Positions 26,489-35,002 of a DNA stretch of 51,131 nt are shown piece after piece. Origin of the DNA: Campylobacteraceae bacterium (GTDB lineage Bacteria > Campylobacterota > Campylobacteria > Campylobacterales > BB28); contig JADGEE010000005.1 of NCBI GenBank assembly GCA_016744535.1, forward strand, positions 14,830 to 65,960, in the 5' to 3' direction. Positions within the stretch are counted from its first letter, which is position 1. Every line of letters starts with the position of its first letter. Made by a program: the position numbers and the translations under genes. Under the pieces are notes generated by a model, which was not told the origin of the DNA, ran no database searches, and saw nothing but the letters and a program-made list of their open reading frames with translations.

Positions 26489-26755
26489 TTATAATTTATT
26501 TTTTAATTTTATAATTTCTAAAAGAACTTTTTTTGCTTGTTTTTTTAAATTATTGTACTTATTTAACTCATCATATGGAATAATAAAAGTATATTGTTGT
26601 AACTGAAGTTTAATAAGTGCATAATCTATAATTAACCTAGTGTTTTTATCCACAAATTTTTTACTTAGTTTTAAATCTTCTGTTAAATCTTCAATTAAAA
26701 CATCAATCATTCGTACTTTTAATTTAGAATCTACTATAATCAAAGGTTGTGGCAT
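26489..26755 (-). CDS. Small helical protein, divergent from a repressor
   Basis: 88 residues, starting MPQPLIIVDSKLKVRMIDVL, mainly helical, no signal peptide or TM. It is transcribed away from an XRE-type repressor gene across a 107 bp gap. It could be the regulated partner of that repressor. Family not recognised. Confidence 0.5.
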   Translation of the reverse strand: MPQPLIIVDSKLKVRMIDVLIEDLTEDLKLSKKFVDKNTRLIIDYALIKLQLQQYTFIIPYDELNKYNNLKKQAKKVLLEIIKLKNKL

Positions 26756-26780
26756 ATAGATTTCCTTATTCTCACTAAAT

Positions 26781-26815
26781 AGTATATTTTATAACTAATA
26801 TGTATATATTATACT
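26781..26815. promoter_or_regulatory. Possible operator between divergent genes
   Basis: Inverted repeat AGTATA (26781-26786) and TATACT (26810-26815) lies between the 88-residue gene and the XRE repressor. The centre is AT-rich with TATATATTATA, which could also serve as -10 elements. Repressor self-control is a reasonable guess. Confidence 0.3.
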
Positions 26816-26862
26816 ACTTATTTTTATAAGTACTTTAAACTATATTAAAAAAGGAAATAAAA

Positions 26863-27216
26863 TTGAGTTCTATTGGAGAAAGAATTAAAAAAATTAGAAT
26901 TGAATTTAAATTAAATCAAAAAGAATTTGCAGATAAATTGGAAACTTCACAAAAATCTATTAGTGAATATGAAAGAAATATTACAAGTATAAATGAAAAA
27001 ATAATAGCAAACTTAATAAAAATTTTTAAAATAGATTCAAATTGGTTAATAGCAGGTCAAGGAGAAATGTTTATTAATGATAATAAAATTAAAAAAATAG
27101 AATCTAATAATATTAGTGAAAATATAATGGAAGATTTTAAAACATTAGATATAAAAAATCAAAAAGCTATATATTTAGAGATATTAACTAAATTAAAAGA
27201 AGAGGGAAAAATTTGA
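26863..27216 (+). CDS. XRE/cI-type transcriptional regulator
   Basis: 117 residues, TTG start with ribosome-binding site AAAAGGAAATAAAA. A canonical helix-turn-helix occupies residues about 6-60 (IGERIKKIRIEFKLNQKEFADKL, then TSQKSISEYER). The WLIAGQGEMF end is typical of phage cI-like repressors. The short helical tail has no peptidase domain. It probably controls itself and the divergent 88-residue gene. Prophage origin is possible but no other phage gene is nearby. Confidence 0.85.
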   Translation: MSSIGERIKKIRIEFKLNQKEFADKLETSQKSISEYERNITSINEKIIANLIKIFKIDSNWLIAGQGEMFINDNKIKKIESNNISENIMEDFKTLDIKNQKAIYLEILTKLKEEGKI

Positions 27217-27291
27217 GTAGGACGGTTGAAAACCCGTTATTTTTGAAATTTATAAATTAAGATGGAAAAACGGATTTTCACCCGTTCTACT
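27216..27291. terminator. Mirror-image double terminator (inverted repeat)
   Basis: Arms 27216-27238 and 27269-27291 are inverted copies matching at 20 of 23 positions. Each arm holds its own small hairpin (ACGG ... CCGT with a TGAAAA loop), followed on its own strand by TATTTTT or TTTTT. They sit between two convergent genes, so each arm can terminate one of them. An alternative is a miniature inverted-repeat element. Confidence 0.55.
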
Positions 27292-27307
27292 GGACTTTAA
27301 TAATACA

Positions 27308-28090
27308 TCAACTTAAAGTGACACCTCTTAATTCTAAAGTATCTTTTTGGGTAGGAGTAATTTCAGCATCTATCCATTCAATACCCATAGCATTATAAAC
27401 AGCTATTCTATGTCTTCCATCACCTGTTGTAATAAGTGTTTCTGGGTTATCATCAAGAATTTCAAAAAATATTGGTTTCTTCTTTGCTAAAACTTCTTGT
27501 TCATATTCTGAATTTTCTGTATTCGCAACATCTTCTAAATTTGCTTGTTTGTAGTGTAAACCACCATCTTCATCTTTTGGTGTTTGTGTAACTATTTTTG
27601 AATCTGCATCATATTGCACCAAATCTACCCTATGTTGTGTAAGATCTAAAAGAGGTACTAATTCACTTACTTTTACTTTATATGTTGTAAATGTTTCTAT
27701 TTCTCCAGTAGCTAAACCATATATCCTATCCCAAGCAGTAATAAAATCATATTCATTATCTTCTTTTATTACTTGTAATGCGAATTCTTCTAACATATCT
27801 GCTGGATAATCATTATATTTTACTTTGTATGCTTCTTTAAATTCATTCCAGCTAGATATGTCTGTAATTTGGAGTTGTGTTACATCAATTCCACTCTTTA
27901 AATTATCAGGCAAACCTGTTTTATTCTCTTTTTTTTGTACAATAGAATCTCCAAAAATAGCCCTCTGCTCCTCTGCTTTTCTCTGCATTAATGGACTATT
28001 CATCATCATTTGAGTCATTGAACCATCACTTGATATATTTTTGCTACTTGAAATTTTATTTTTGTCCTCTTTTACTACTCCTCTTTGCAT
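27308..28090 (-). CDS. Orphan eCIS-type cargo-like protein with ParB-like C-terminus
   Basis: 260 residues. Residues 51-68 (VQKKENKTGLPDNLKSGI) match the lead-in of DUF4157 proteins found as cargo of extracellular contractile injection systems. The usual HEXXH part of DUF4157 is absent. The C-terminus has ILDDNPETLITTGDGRHRIAVYNAMG from about residue 212, resembling a ParB/sulfiredoxin-like nucleotide-using domain (DGRHR at 224-228). There is no signal peptide. No contractile sheath, tube or baseplate genes are in the window. An injected effector or toxin is the inference. Confidence 0.6.
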   Translation of the reverse strand: MQRGVVKEDKNKISSSKNISSDGSMTQMMMNSPLMQRKAEEQRAIFGDSIVQKKENKTGLPDNLKSGIDVTQLQITDISSWNEFKEAYKVKYNDYPADMLEEFALQVIKEDNEYDFITAWDRIYGLATGEIETFTTYKVKVSELVPLLDLTQHRVDLVQYDADSKIVTQTPKDEDGGLHYKQANLEDVANTENSEYEQEVLAKKKPIFFEILDDNPETLITTGDGRHRIAVYNAMGIEWIDAEITPTQKDTLELRGVTLS

Positions 28091-28148
28091 TTTCCAATCC
28101 TCTTTAAATTAAATTATTATTAAATAATAGTTAATTTAAAGAAAAACT

Positions 28149-29477
28149 TTACTTAAATACTCTATTAAAAATTTTATCTACATTTTTAGTATAGTAACTG
28201 TAATCAAAACAGTCTCTTATCTCATCTTCACCTAATTTACTTCTTAACTCTTTATCGCTTAATAAATGTTGTAGATATAAACTCTCACCTTTTTCATTAA
28301 GTGCTGATTTTCCTTGTTGTAAATCTTCCCAAACTCTCATCGCATTTCTTTGTACAAATTTATAAGCGTCTTCTCTTGAAACATCTTTTTTAGGTAACTC
28401 TAATAAGACTCTTTGAGAAAATACTAATCCACCAGTTAAATTTAAATTTCTCATCATATTTTCAGGATAAATTACTAAATTTTTAATTACAGTATTTAAT
28501 CTATTTAACATAAAATCAGTTGTGATAAATCCATCAGGTAAAATAAATCTCTCTACTGAACTGTGACTTATGTCTCTCTCGTGCCATAGTGCTACATTTT
28601 CCATTGCAGGAGTTGCGTAACTTCTAATAACTCTACAAAGTCCAGTGATATTTTCAGTTAAAACAGGATTTCTTTTATGTGGCATTGCTGAACTTCCCTT
28701 TTGACCTTTACTAAAAAATTCTTCCGCTTCATAAACTTCAGTTCTTTGGTAATGTCTAACAGCAACAGCAATTTTTTCACAACTAGAAGCTAAAAGGGCT
28801 AAATCACTCATTAGTTTTGCATATCTATCTCTTTGTATTACTTGATTACTAACTGGTGCTGGGCTTAATTCTAAATCTTCACAAACTAACTCTTCAAACT
28901 CAATTGGTGCGTGTGCAAAATTTCCCATAGCCCCACTAATTTTACCAACTGAAATTACTTTTAATGTATATTCTAAATTCTCTAAATGCCTTTTAATCTC
29001 ATCATACCAAATCGCTAAAACTAAACCAAAAGTTATAGGTTCACCGTGAATACCGTGACTTCTACCAACCATTAAAGTCATTTTATGCTCATTTGCTCTA
29101 ACTTTAATAGATTCCATAAGAATTTTAACATCTTCTATAATTAGTTTCATACTATCTCTCATTTGAAGTGCCACTGCTGTATCAATTGTATCACTACTTG
29201 TCATTGCATAATGAACCCATCTACTCTCTTCACCTAGTGAATCAGCCACTGAAGTTAAAAAAGCTATCACATCATGTTTTGTAGTCTTCTCTATCTCATT
29301 AATTCTATCTATATCAAATTTTGCATTATCTGCGATATTTTTACAATCATTATCAGGAATTAAACCCAATTTGTTCCACGCTTTAACTGCTGAAACTTCA
29401 ACATCTAACCAAGCTTGATATTTTGCTTGAAGTGTCCACTTATCACTCATCTCTTTTCTTGAATATCTCTCTATCAT
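28149..29477 (-). CDS. purB: Adenylosuccinate lyase
   Basis: 442 residues, fumarase/aspartase superfamily. The signature GSSAMPHKRNP is intact. TSSDTIDTAVALQMRD and VGRSHGIHGEPITFG carry the other two conserved regions, including the catalytic His. It works twice in purine synthesis (SAICAR to AICAR, adenylosuccinate to AMP). It is separated from the cargo-like gene by 58 bp. Confidence 0.96.
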   Translation of the reverse strand: MIERYSRKEMSDKWTLQAKYQAWLDVEVSAVKAWNKLGLIPDNDCKNIADNAKFDIDRINEIEKTTKHDVIAFLTSVADSLGEESRWVHYAMTSSDTIDTAVALQMRDSMKLIIEDVKILMESIKVRANEHKMTLMVGRSHGIHGEPITFGLVLAIWYDEIKRHLENLEYTLKVISVGKISGAMGNFAHAPIEFEELVCEDLELSPAPVSNQVIQRDRYAKLMSDLALLASSCEKIAVAVRHYQRTEVYEAEEFFSKGQKGSSAMPHKRNPVLTENITGLCRVIRSYATPAMENVALWHERDISHSSVERFILPDGFITTDFMLNRLNTVIKNLVIYPENMMRNLNLTGGLVFSQRVLLELPKKDVSREDAYKFVQRNAMRVWEDLQQGKSALNEKGESLYLQHLLSDKELRSKLGEDEIRDCFDYSYYTKNVDKIFNRVFK

Positions 29478-29579
29478 AACAACTCCATATTTTTATTTTT
29501 AATGTAATCATAACAAAAAGTGTTAGTTTAATTTATAAAATTAATAGCCGATTTAAGCAAAAATACTAGGAGTTTAAAA

Positions 29580-30407
29580 ATGAATAAAAATATAGAGTGT
29601 TTAATTGAAGCTTGTAAAGATATGAGTTTGGAATTTAAAAAACATCACGAAAGCAATAATTTAATAGAAGTTATTATAAATAAAAAATCTTTTATATTTG
29701 TAAATTGGACAACACCATTAAATACACACTCTATCGTTCAATTGAGTCAAGATAAAGACTATTTTTATAATTTATTTAAAGAAGTTATAAAAATGCCAAA
29801 AACTAAATCTTATTTAGACCCATACTTAAATGAAAAATATATTAAATATATTGTAAATTCAAATATTTCAGATATTAGTTTAGATATTGAAAAAGGTTTT
29901 AATTATCCTATGATTATTAAACAAAATCGTGGTTCTTGGGGTATAAATGTATTTAAAGTAGATTCAAAAAGAGAGTTAGAAAAAGCACTTATCACTATTT
30001 TTAATGAAAATAGTTCATCTTATGATTATATAGCACTAGCACAAGAGTATATCGATATACAAAATGAATTTAGGGTTATTTTTTATAAAGGAGAGTTAGA
30101 GTTTTGCTATAAAAAGGATATTAAAGATTCTGTTTTTTCGGGAAATTTAAGTCCATTTCATCAAGATGGAACAAAAGCTATTTTAATAAAAGATATAGAA
30201 TTATTAAAAAGAATAGAGCAATTTTGTAAACCTCTATTTAATAAATTAGATATAATTTTCACAGGTATTGATATAGCCATTGATAAAGATAATAAATTAT
30301 GGCTTATTGAAGCAAACTCTGCACCAGGATTTGATAATATCATTAAATCAGGTAATAAAAAAGTTATCATTGAATTATATAAAAAAATATTAAATGATTT
30401 TAATTAA
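29580..30407 (+). CDS. Stand-alone ATP-grasp protein
   Basis: 275 residues with ATP-grasp features. YPMIIKQNRGSWGINVFKV is the ATP-binding strand-loop with Lys. LAQEYIDIQNEFRVIFYKGE is the hinge region. GIDIAIDKDNKLWLIEANSAPGFD carries the metal-binding Glu/Asn. It would ligate a carboxylate to an amine using ATP. The substrate is unknown. A RimK-like or peptide-modifying role is possible. It has no precursor or partner gene beside it. The stop overlaps the convergent AlkD-like gene by 4 bases. Confidence 0.78.
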   Translation: MNKNIECLIEACKDMSLEFKKHHESNNLIEVIINKKSFIFVNWTTPLNTHSIVQLSQDKDYFYNLFKEVIKMPKTKSYLDPYLNEKYIKYIVNSNISDISLDIEKGFNYPMIIKQNRGSWGINVFKVDSKRELEKALITIFNENSSSYDYIALAQEYIDIQNEFRVIFYKGELEFCYKKDIKDSVFSGNLSPFHQDGTKAILIKDIELLKRIEQFCKPLFNKLDIIFTGIDIAIDKDNKLWLIEANSAPGFDNIIKSGNKKVIIELYKKILNDFN

Positions 30408-31498
30408 ATTAAATTAAATTCTAAAATTTCATTTTGTTTTATACCATTTATTTGAAGTTGAATCTTTTGAATACCACTATAATATTTTCTTGTGGTTGCA
30501 AATTTTAGCAGATGAGATTTTTTTATAGTTATAGTTTCGTTTATTTTTAAGTTTTTCTTAGTTAATTTAAAAACTTTTGGAGAGTGTCTATTATTTTGTT
30601 TTAGAAAATATAAAATATAATCTATCATTAAATTTTGTTCTTTATTTGAAGTAATAGTAAACTTAAAATTTAACCTCTCACCTAAAACTATCTCTTTTTT
30701 ATCAATTTCAATTGAAGATATATTTATATCAATATTATTTGAGTAACCAATTAGCTCTAGGGCTTCTCTATTTCCATCTTTTATGAGACTTCTAAGAGAG
30801 TGTTTAATAATCCAATCTATATTTTTATCTTTTGTATTATTAGTTTTCCACTCTTTTAAAGTATCTATTACAATTTTTGGATTATTTTTTGTTATATCAT
30901 TAAAACTGTTTGCAATAGATTTTTGCACAAGTTTTGTTTTCTCATATTTTAATAAATTTAATAACTCTATTACAGGAGTTGGGTCTATTTTAAATTGAGT
31001 TAAATCTTTTGCCCACGGTAGTTTAGGGCGAGTTCCCTCACTTACTAATCTTCTAATATGACAATTTTCATCTTTTACCCACTCTTTTAAGAGTTTTAAA
31101 CTCTCATCTGGATATTTAATTAAAAATTCTCTTATACCAAATTCAGCCGTAAATCTTTTAGTCATATCATAAAGTCCACTCATAGACTCTTCAAAATAAT
31201 CGATTCCATAAGTGGAAATATAATCAACCAAAGGCATTATATAAAATCCATCATAACCTTTTAATTCACACTCTTGTTCATCTTCTAGTGAATTAATTAA
31301 TATATTAAGTGCTTTAGTATAATCTTTTGGTAAAAATTGATATAAATTAGTTGAAATTAATTTCACTCTCTCAAGCAAACCAAATTTATCTATATCTTTA
31401 TGAGAATTTATAAAATTATTATTATCAAAACTAGAGTAAACTTTTTTTATATTATTAGAGATTCGTAAAATTAATTTTTGATTAAATATTTTTCTCAT
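30404..31498 (-). CDS. DNA alkylation repair protein (AlkD-like HEAT repeats)
   Basis: 364 residues of helical HEAT-like repeats. The middle part has IREFLIKYPDESLKLLKEWVKDENCHIRRLVSEG, RPKLPWAKDL and IKHSLRSLIKDGNREALELIGY, all typical of the AlkC/AlkD group. A C-terminal strand-rich extension (about 275-364) goes beyond the AlkD core and resembles the extra domain of AlkC-type proteins. The likely role is glycosylase-type removal of alkylated bases. It lies 5 bp after bioD. Confidence 0.75.
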   Translation of the reverse strand: MRKIFNQKLILRISNNIKKVYSSFDNNNFINSHKDIDKFGLLERVKLISTNLYQFLPKDYTKALNILINSLEDEQECELKGYDGFYIMPLVDYISTYGIDYFEESMSGLYDMTKRFTAEFGIREFLIKYPDESLKLLKEWVKDENCHIRRLVSEGTRPKLPWAKDLTQFKIDPTPVIELLNLLKYEKTKLVQKSIANSFNDITKNNPKIVIDTLKEWKTNNTKDKNIDWIIKHSLRSLIKDGNREALELIGYSNNIDINISSIEIDKKEIVLGERLNFKFTITSNKEQNLMIDYILYFLKQNNRHSPKVFKLTKKNLKINETITIKKSHLLKFATTRKYYSGIQKIQLQINGIKQNEILEFNLI

Positions 31499-31503
31499 AT
31501 TTT

Positions 31504-32154
31504 TTATAATTTCAATAAATTAATTAATTTTTTAATATCTCTATCTAATATAATTACATCTTTAAAACAGTCTTCATAAAATGGATAAGTTACTTCAAAA
31601 AAGCTCTCTTTATCTTCATATAAATTTACACACCACTCAAAATTTATATTTCTATTTTTTAGTACTTCTATTGATAATAGAGTATCATTTATACTGCCAA
31701 GTTTTGAGGGAGTTACTAAAAGAGTCTTATCAATTTCAAAAAATTTAATTAAATCTATCATAAAAAAATCTTTTGTAATTGGAACTAAAAGCCCACCAGC
31801 TCCTTCAATTAATAAAATATCACAACTATTTTCAAATCTCTTAATATGATTTTTTAATATATTTAAGTCTATATTTTTATTATTATTATCAGCTATGTTT
31901 GCAACAAATGGAGAGGCTGGTAATTTAAATTGATATGGAACTACTTCACAAATACCGTGAATAAAATCTTCATTATATTGATAAACTTCATTTAATAGTT
32001 CATTTCCGTCAAGTGGAGAATCTTCAACTCCTGTCTCAATTGGTTTAAAAACTCCAACTCTAAAACCTTTTTTTGATAGATTTTTAATTAAAAGTTTTGT
32101 GACAAAAGTTTTACCTATATTTGTATTAGTTGCTGTTATAAAAATTGTTTTAAT
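31504..32154 (-). CDS. bioD: Dethiobiotin synthetase
   Basis: BioD P-loop protein: FITATNTNIGKTF holds the Walker A, IEGAGGLLVPI the second conserved loop, and TPSKLGSIND the late motif. It forms the ureido ring of dethiobiotin. The N-terminus normally begins a few residues before FITATN, but no ATG, GTG or TTG is available there. The nearest are GTG 32208 and TTG 32247, deep inside der. The ATT at 32154-32152, overlapping the der stop and preceded by AAAGAG, is a plausible rare start. The given start is therefore an inference. Confidence 0.88.
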   Translation of the reverse strand: MKTIFITATNTNIGKTFVTKLLIKNLSKKGFRVGVFKPIETGVEDSPLDGNELLNEVYQYNEDFIHGICEVVPYQFKLPASPFVANIADNNNKNIDLNILKNHIKRFENSCDILLIEGAGGLLVPITKDFFMIDLIKFFEIDKTLLVTPSKLGSINDTLLSIEVLKNRNINFEWCVNLYEDKESFFEVTYPFYEDCFKDVIILDRDIKKLINLLKL

Positions 32155-33604
32155 TTTTTTTACTCTCTTTTTGTTTTTTTTCTTCTTCGCTGTTATCGGC
32201 TCTCTCACCCTTTTTTCTAGGAATAATTGAAATTTGAACACCCTCAAAGTTACAATGTTCTCTTAGTGTATTTACCAAATATCTCTTATAACTAAAATGA
32301 AGTGCTTGAGGTTTATTCATAACTAGAGCAATTTTAGGTGGTTTTGTAGAGAATTGAGTTGCAAAATAGATTCTAACCATTGTGCCTTTTTCTGATGGAA
32401 GTTGATGTCTCTCTGTTGCTTTCTTAATAATATCATTTAGTTTTGAAGTTGAAACTCTTTGAGAGTAATTATTATGTATCTCTAAAATTTTATCTTTTAT
32501 TTTATCCACATTTCTTAGAGTTAATGCAGATGCTGTCATAATTGGAGCAAAGTATAAAAATTTAAATTTAAATCTAAACTCTTCAACAATTTTTTTATAA
32601 GTCATATGAACTTTATCCCATTTATTAAATATAACAATTACGCCTAATCTAAATTTATCAGCTAAACCTGCAATTTTTTCATCTAAATCTTTAAAACTTT
32701 CACTTGAATCTAAAACTAAAATTGCAATATCAGTTCCATCTAACATATCTTGTGTTCTATGTAGTGCAAATTTTTCAATTCCGTTAATTTTACCTCTTCT
32801 TCTAATTCCTGCGGTATCTACAAAAGTAATCTCTTTATCTTGATAGATAATACTCTCATCAACTGGGTCTACTGTTGTCCCTGCTATTGGACTTACAACG
32901 GAGCGTTCTTCTCCCACTAAAGCATTTAGAATTGAGCTTTTACCTACATTTGGTCTTCCAATAATTGCTACTTTTATTTTACTATTATCTTCTTCTCTTT
33001 TTAAATCTTCTTCTCTTTTTAAGTTTCCATTTTCATCAAAATTATCTAAAAACTCATCTAAATCATTATTATCATCTGCAACTATGTCTCTATTTACCTC
33101 ATCAGGAATAAAAGATAAAATAAACTCTCTTAACTTTACAGTTCCTCTATTATGTGAAACAGAAATTGGAAAAATACTATCTACTCCAAATTCACTAAAA
33201 GACCAAGTATTTTCTAACTCTTTATCATTATCAATTTTATTTATAACTAAAGCAATATTTTTATTATGTTTATGAAGTGCATAAAAAATTCTCTTATCTT
33301 CACTATCTGGAATACTTTTACCATCAACCATAAACAAAATCACATCAGCACTATTTGCAACTGCCATAGAGTTTTTTCTGATAATATCAAACATTTCATC
33401 TCTATCTTCAATTCCACCTGTATCGATTAATTCTATCTCTTTTGTATCTTCTTCATAACCAGTTTTTAAATTAATTATACTTTTTTTAAAATCTCTTGTA
33501 GTTCCTGAAATATCTGATGTAATGGCAATTCTTTTTTTTGCCAATAGATTAAATAGGGAACTTTTGCCAACATTTGGTCTTCCGATAATTGCTACTTTTA
33601 ACAA
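32150..33604 (-). CDS. der: GTPase Der (EngA), ribosome assembly
   Basis: 484 residues with tandem G domains. The first P-loop GRPNVGKS is at 8-15 and the second at 216-223, with DTGG/DTAG G3 and NKID/NKWD G4 motifs in each. A KH-like C-terminal domain ends in a Lys/Glu-rich tail. The acidic linker between the G domains holds a small duplication (LKREED twice, about 195-206). It is needed for 50S subunit maturation. It lies downstream of the CheY-like gene (14 bp) and overlaps bioD. Confidence 0.96.
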   Translation of the reverse strand: MLKVAIIGRPNVGKSSLFNLLAKKRIAITSDISGTTRDFKKSIINLKTGYEEDTKEIELIDTGGIEDRDEMFDIIRKNSMAVANSADVILFMVDGKSIPDSEDKRIFYALHKHNKNIALVINKIDNDKELENTWSFSEFGVDSIFPISVSHNRGTVKLREFILSFIPDEVNRDIVADDNNDLDEFLDNFDENGNLKREEDLKREEDNSKIKVAIIGRPNVGKSSILNALVGEERSVVSPIAGTTVDPVDESIIYQDKEITFVDTAGIRRRGKINGIEKFALHRTQDMLDGTDIAILVLDSSESFKDLDEKIAGLADKFRLGVIVIFNKWDKVHMTYKKIVEEFRFKFKFLYFAPIMTASALTLRNVDKIKDKILEIHNNYSQRVSTSKLNDIIKKATERHQLPSEKGTMVRIYFATQFSTKPPKIALVMNKPQALHFSYKRYLVNTLREHCNFEGVQISIIPRKKGERADNSEEEKKQKESKKN

Positions 33605-33618
33605 TATTTTCCTTTATT

Positions 33619-33993
33619 CTATTTTGTACTAAAAACTCTCTCTACTTTTTTCATAAGTGTAGCTATATTATATGGTTTTACAATATAATCATCAACTCCA
33701 TTCGTTACTGCTTCAATTACTAACTCTTTAGAGTCTTGTGCTGTTATCATAATAATATATATATCTTTAAATTTTGGATTTTCTCTAATTTTAATTACCA
33801 TATCCATACCATTTAACTCTGGCATATTCCAATCTGTAATGATAAGTTCAATATGCTCATCTTCTTCTAAAACATTTAATCCTTCAAGTCCGTCATTTGC
33901 TTCATAAACTTGTCCAATTCTATCCATTTTCGATAAATTTTTAGATATACTTTTTCTAATAATAGCTACATCATCAACTATTAAAGCATTCAC
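33619..33993 (-). CDS. CheY-like single-domain response regulator
   Basis: 124 residues, receiver only. D7/D8, phospho-acceptor D54 (ITDWNMP), T84 and K106 are intact. It is similar to but distinct from the copy at 6179-6556. It may act in chemotaxis or as a phosphate sink. No histidine kinase is next to it. It lies between der and psd. Confidence 0.88.
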   Translation of the reverse strand: MNALIVDDVAIIRKSISKNLSKMDRIGQVYEANDGLEGLNVLEEDEHIELIITDWNMPELNGMDMVIKIRENPKFKDIYIIMITAQDSKELVIEAVTNGVDDYIVKPYNIATLMKKVERVFSTK

Positions 33994-34007
33994 TTTACTA
34001 CCCCTTT

Positions 34008-34814
34008 TTACTTAAATTTTGCAATTAAATCACCAAATTTAACATTTTTATTTTTAATATCCTCTAATTCTATTAAATCTTTTTCAAAAATAGCTACTAT
34101 GGTTGAACCCATTTCAAAATATCCAAAAGATTCACCCTTTTTTAAAAATAGATTTTCATAATTATAGATTTTAACTTTGTCAGCTTCTGTATTAGTATTT
34201 ATTTTTGGTTCAAATGATAATATCATTTTTCCAACATTTAAAGCCCCAACTAAAACTAAATATACAACTTTTTTATCTTCTGTTAAAGCTTCAATTATAA
34301 CTCTCTCATTTTCTATAAATAGATTTAGTTTCTTTTTTAAATATATAAAGTTTACAGGATATAATTTTCCAGCAATATGAATAACTTTTTTAATTTCTAA
34401 ATCACAAGGAATATGGTATCTATGGTAATCTTTTGGAGATAGATAAAAGTTAGCATAATCTCCATCTAAGATTCTATTTAAATATGTAATATCTTTTGTA
34501 AGTAACTCAATTACACTATACTCCATTCCTTTTATCTGAAGTAGCTTCTCTTTATTTAATTTACCCATTTCAGTTACAAAAGAATCAACAGGTGAAATAA
34601 TAGATTTTTCACTTAAATCAAACTCTCTAGGTTTTATTAAACTTCTTGTAAAAAGTTCATTTAAAGAGTTAAACTTATCTATATTTTGAAATTCACTTAA
34701 ATCAACACTCATTAGTTTTGTGTATGAAAAGTTTATAAATTTTTGTATAAATTTTGGAAACTTAGTATTGGCAATTTTGCCAAAAGCCTTTGAAATTATG
34801 TTAGATAAAATCAA
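34008..34814 (-). CDS. psd: Phosphatidylserine decarboxylase (proenzyme)
   Basis: 268 residues, TTG start with AGGAG 7 nt upstream. The self-cleavage motif near the C-terminus reads MGST, where LGST is usual, with the pyruvoyl-forming Ser at 237. SPVDSFVTEMGKL and YHRYHIPCD hold the conserved Asp/His of the charge relay. It converts phosphatidylserine (from pssA at 2655) to phosphatidylethanolamine at the inner membrane. It is 14 bp from the CheY-like gene. Confidence 0.95.
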   Translation of the reverse strand: MILSNIISKAFGKIANTKFPKFIQKFINFSYTKLMSVDLSEFQNIDKFNSLNELFTRSLIKPREFDLSEKSIISPVDSFVTEMGKLNKEKLLQIKGMEYSVIELLTKDITYLNRILDGDYANFYLSPKDYHRYHIPCDLEIKKVIHIAGKLYPVNFIYLKKKLNLFIENERVIIEALTEDKKVVYLVLVGALNVGKMILSFEPKINTNTEADKVKIYNYENLFLKKGESFGYFEMGSTIVAIFEKDLIELEDIKNKNVKFGDLIAKFK

Positions 34815-35002
34815 TATATACTCCTAAAATTAAATAAGTTGTAATTGTATCAAAAGTAAGGTTATTAACAAATATATAATTTTATTTTTAATATGATTGG
34901 AACTTGAAAGTTACTTAAGATAAATAAGATAAATAAAAATTTCCTTAGTATTTAATATAGTTTTATCTAATATTAGTAAACAACTTTTTTAAAAGGTTTA
35001 AA
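34815..35002. promoter_or_regulatory. Divergent intergenic region ahead of the CHAT operon
   Basis: This 188 bp AT-rich gap lies between psd and the first gene of the seven-gene operon. A short direct repeat of GATAAATAA occurs near 34919-34935. TAATAT at 34968-34973 is a candidate -10 box about 30 bp before the ATG, and an AAAAGG ribosome-binding site precedes 35003. No clear -35 or regulator site is seen. Confidence 0.35.
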
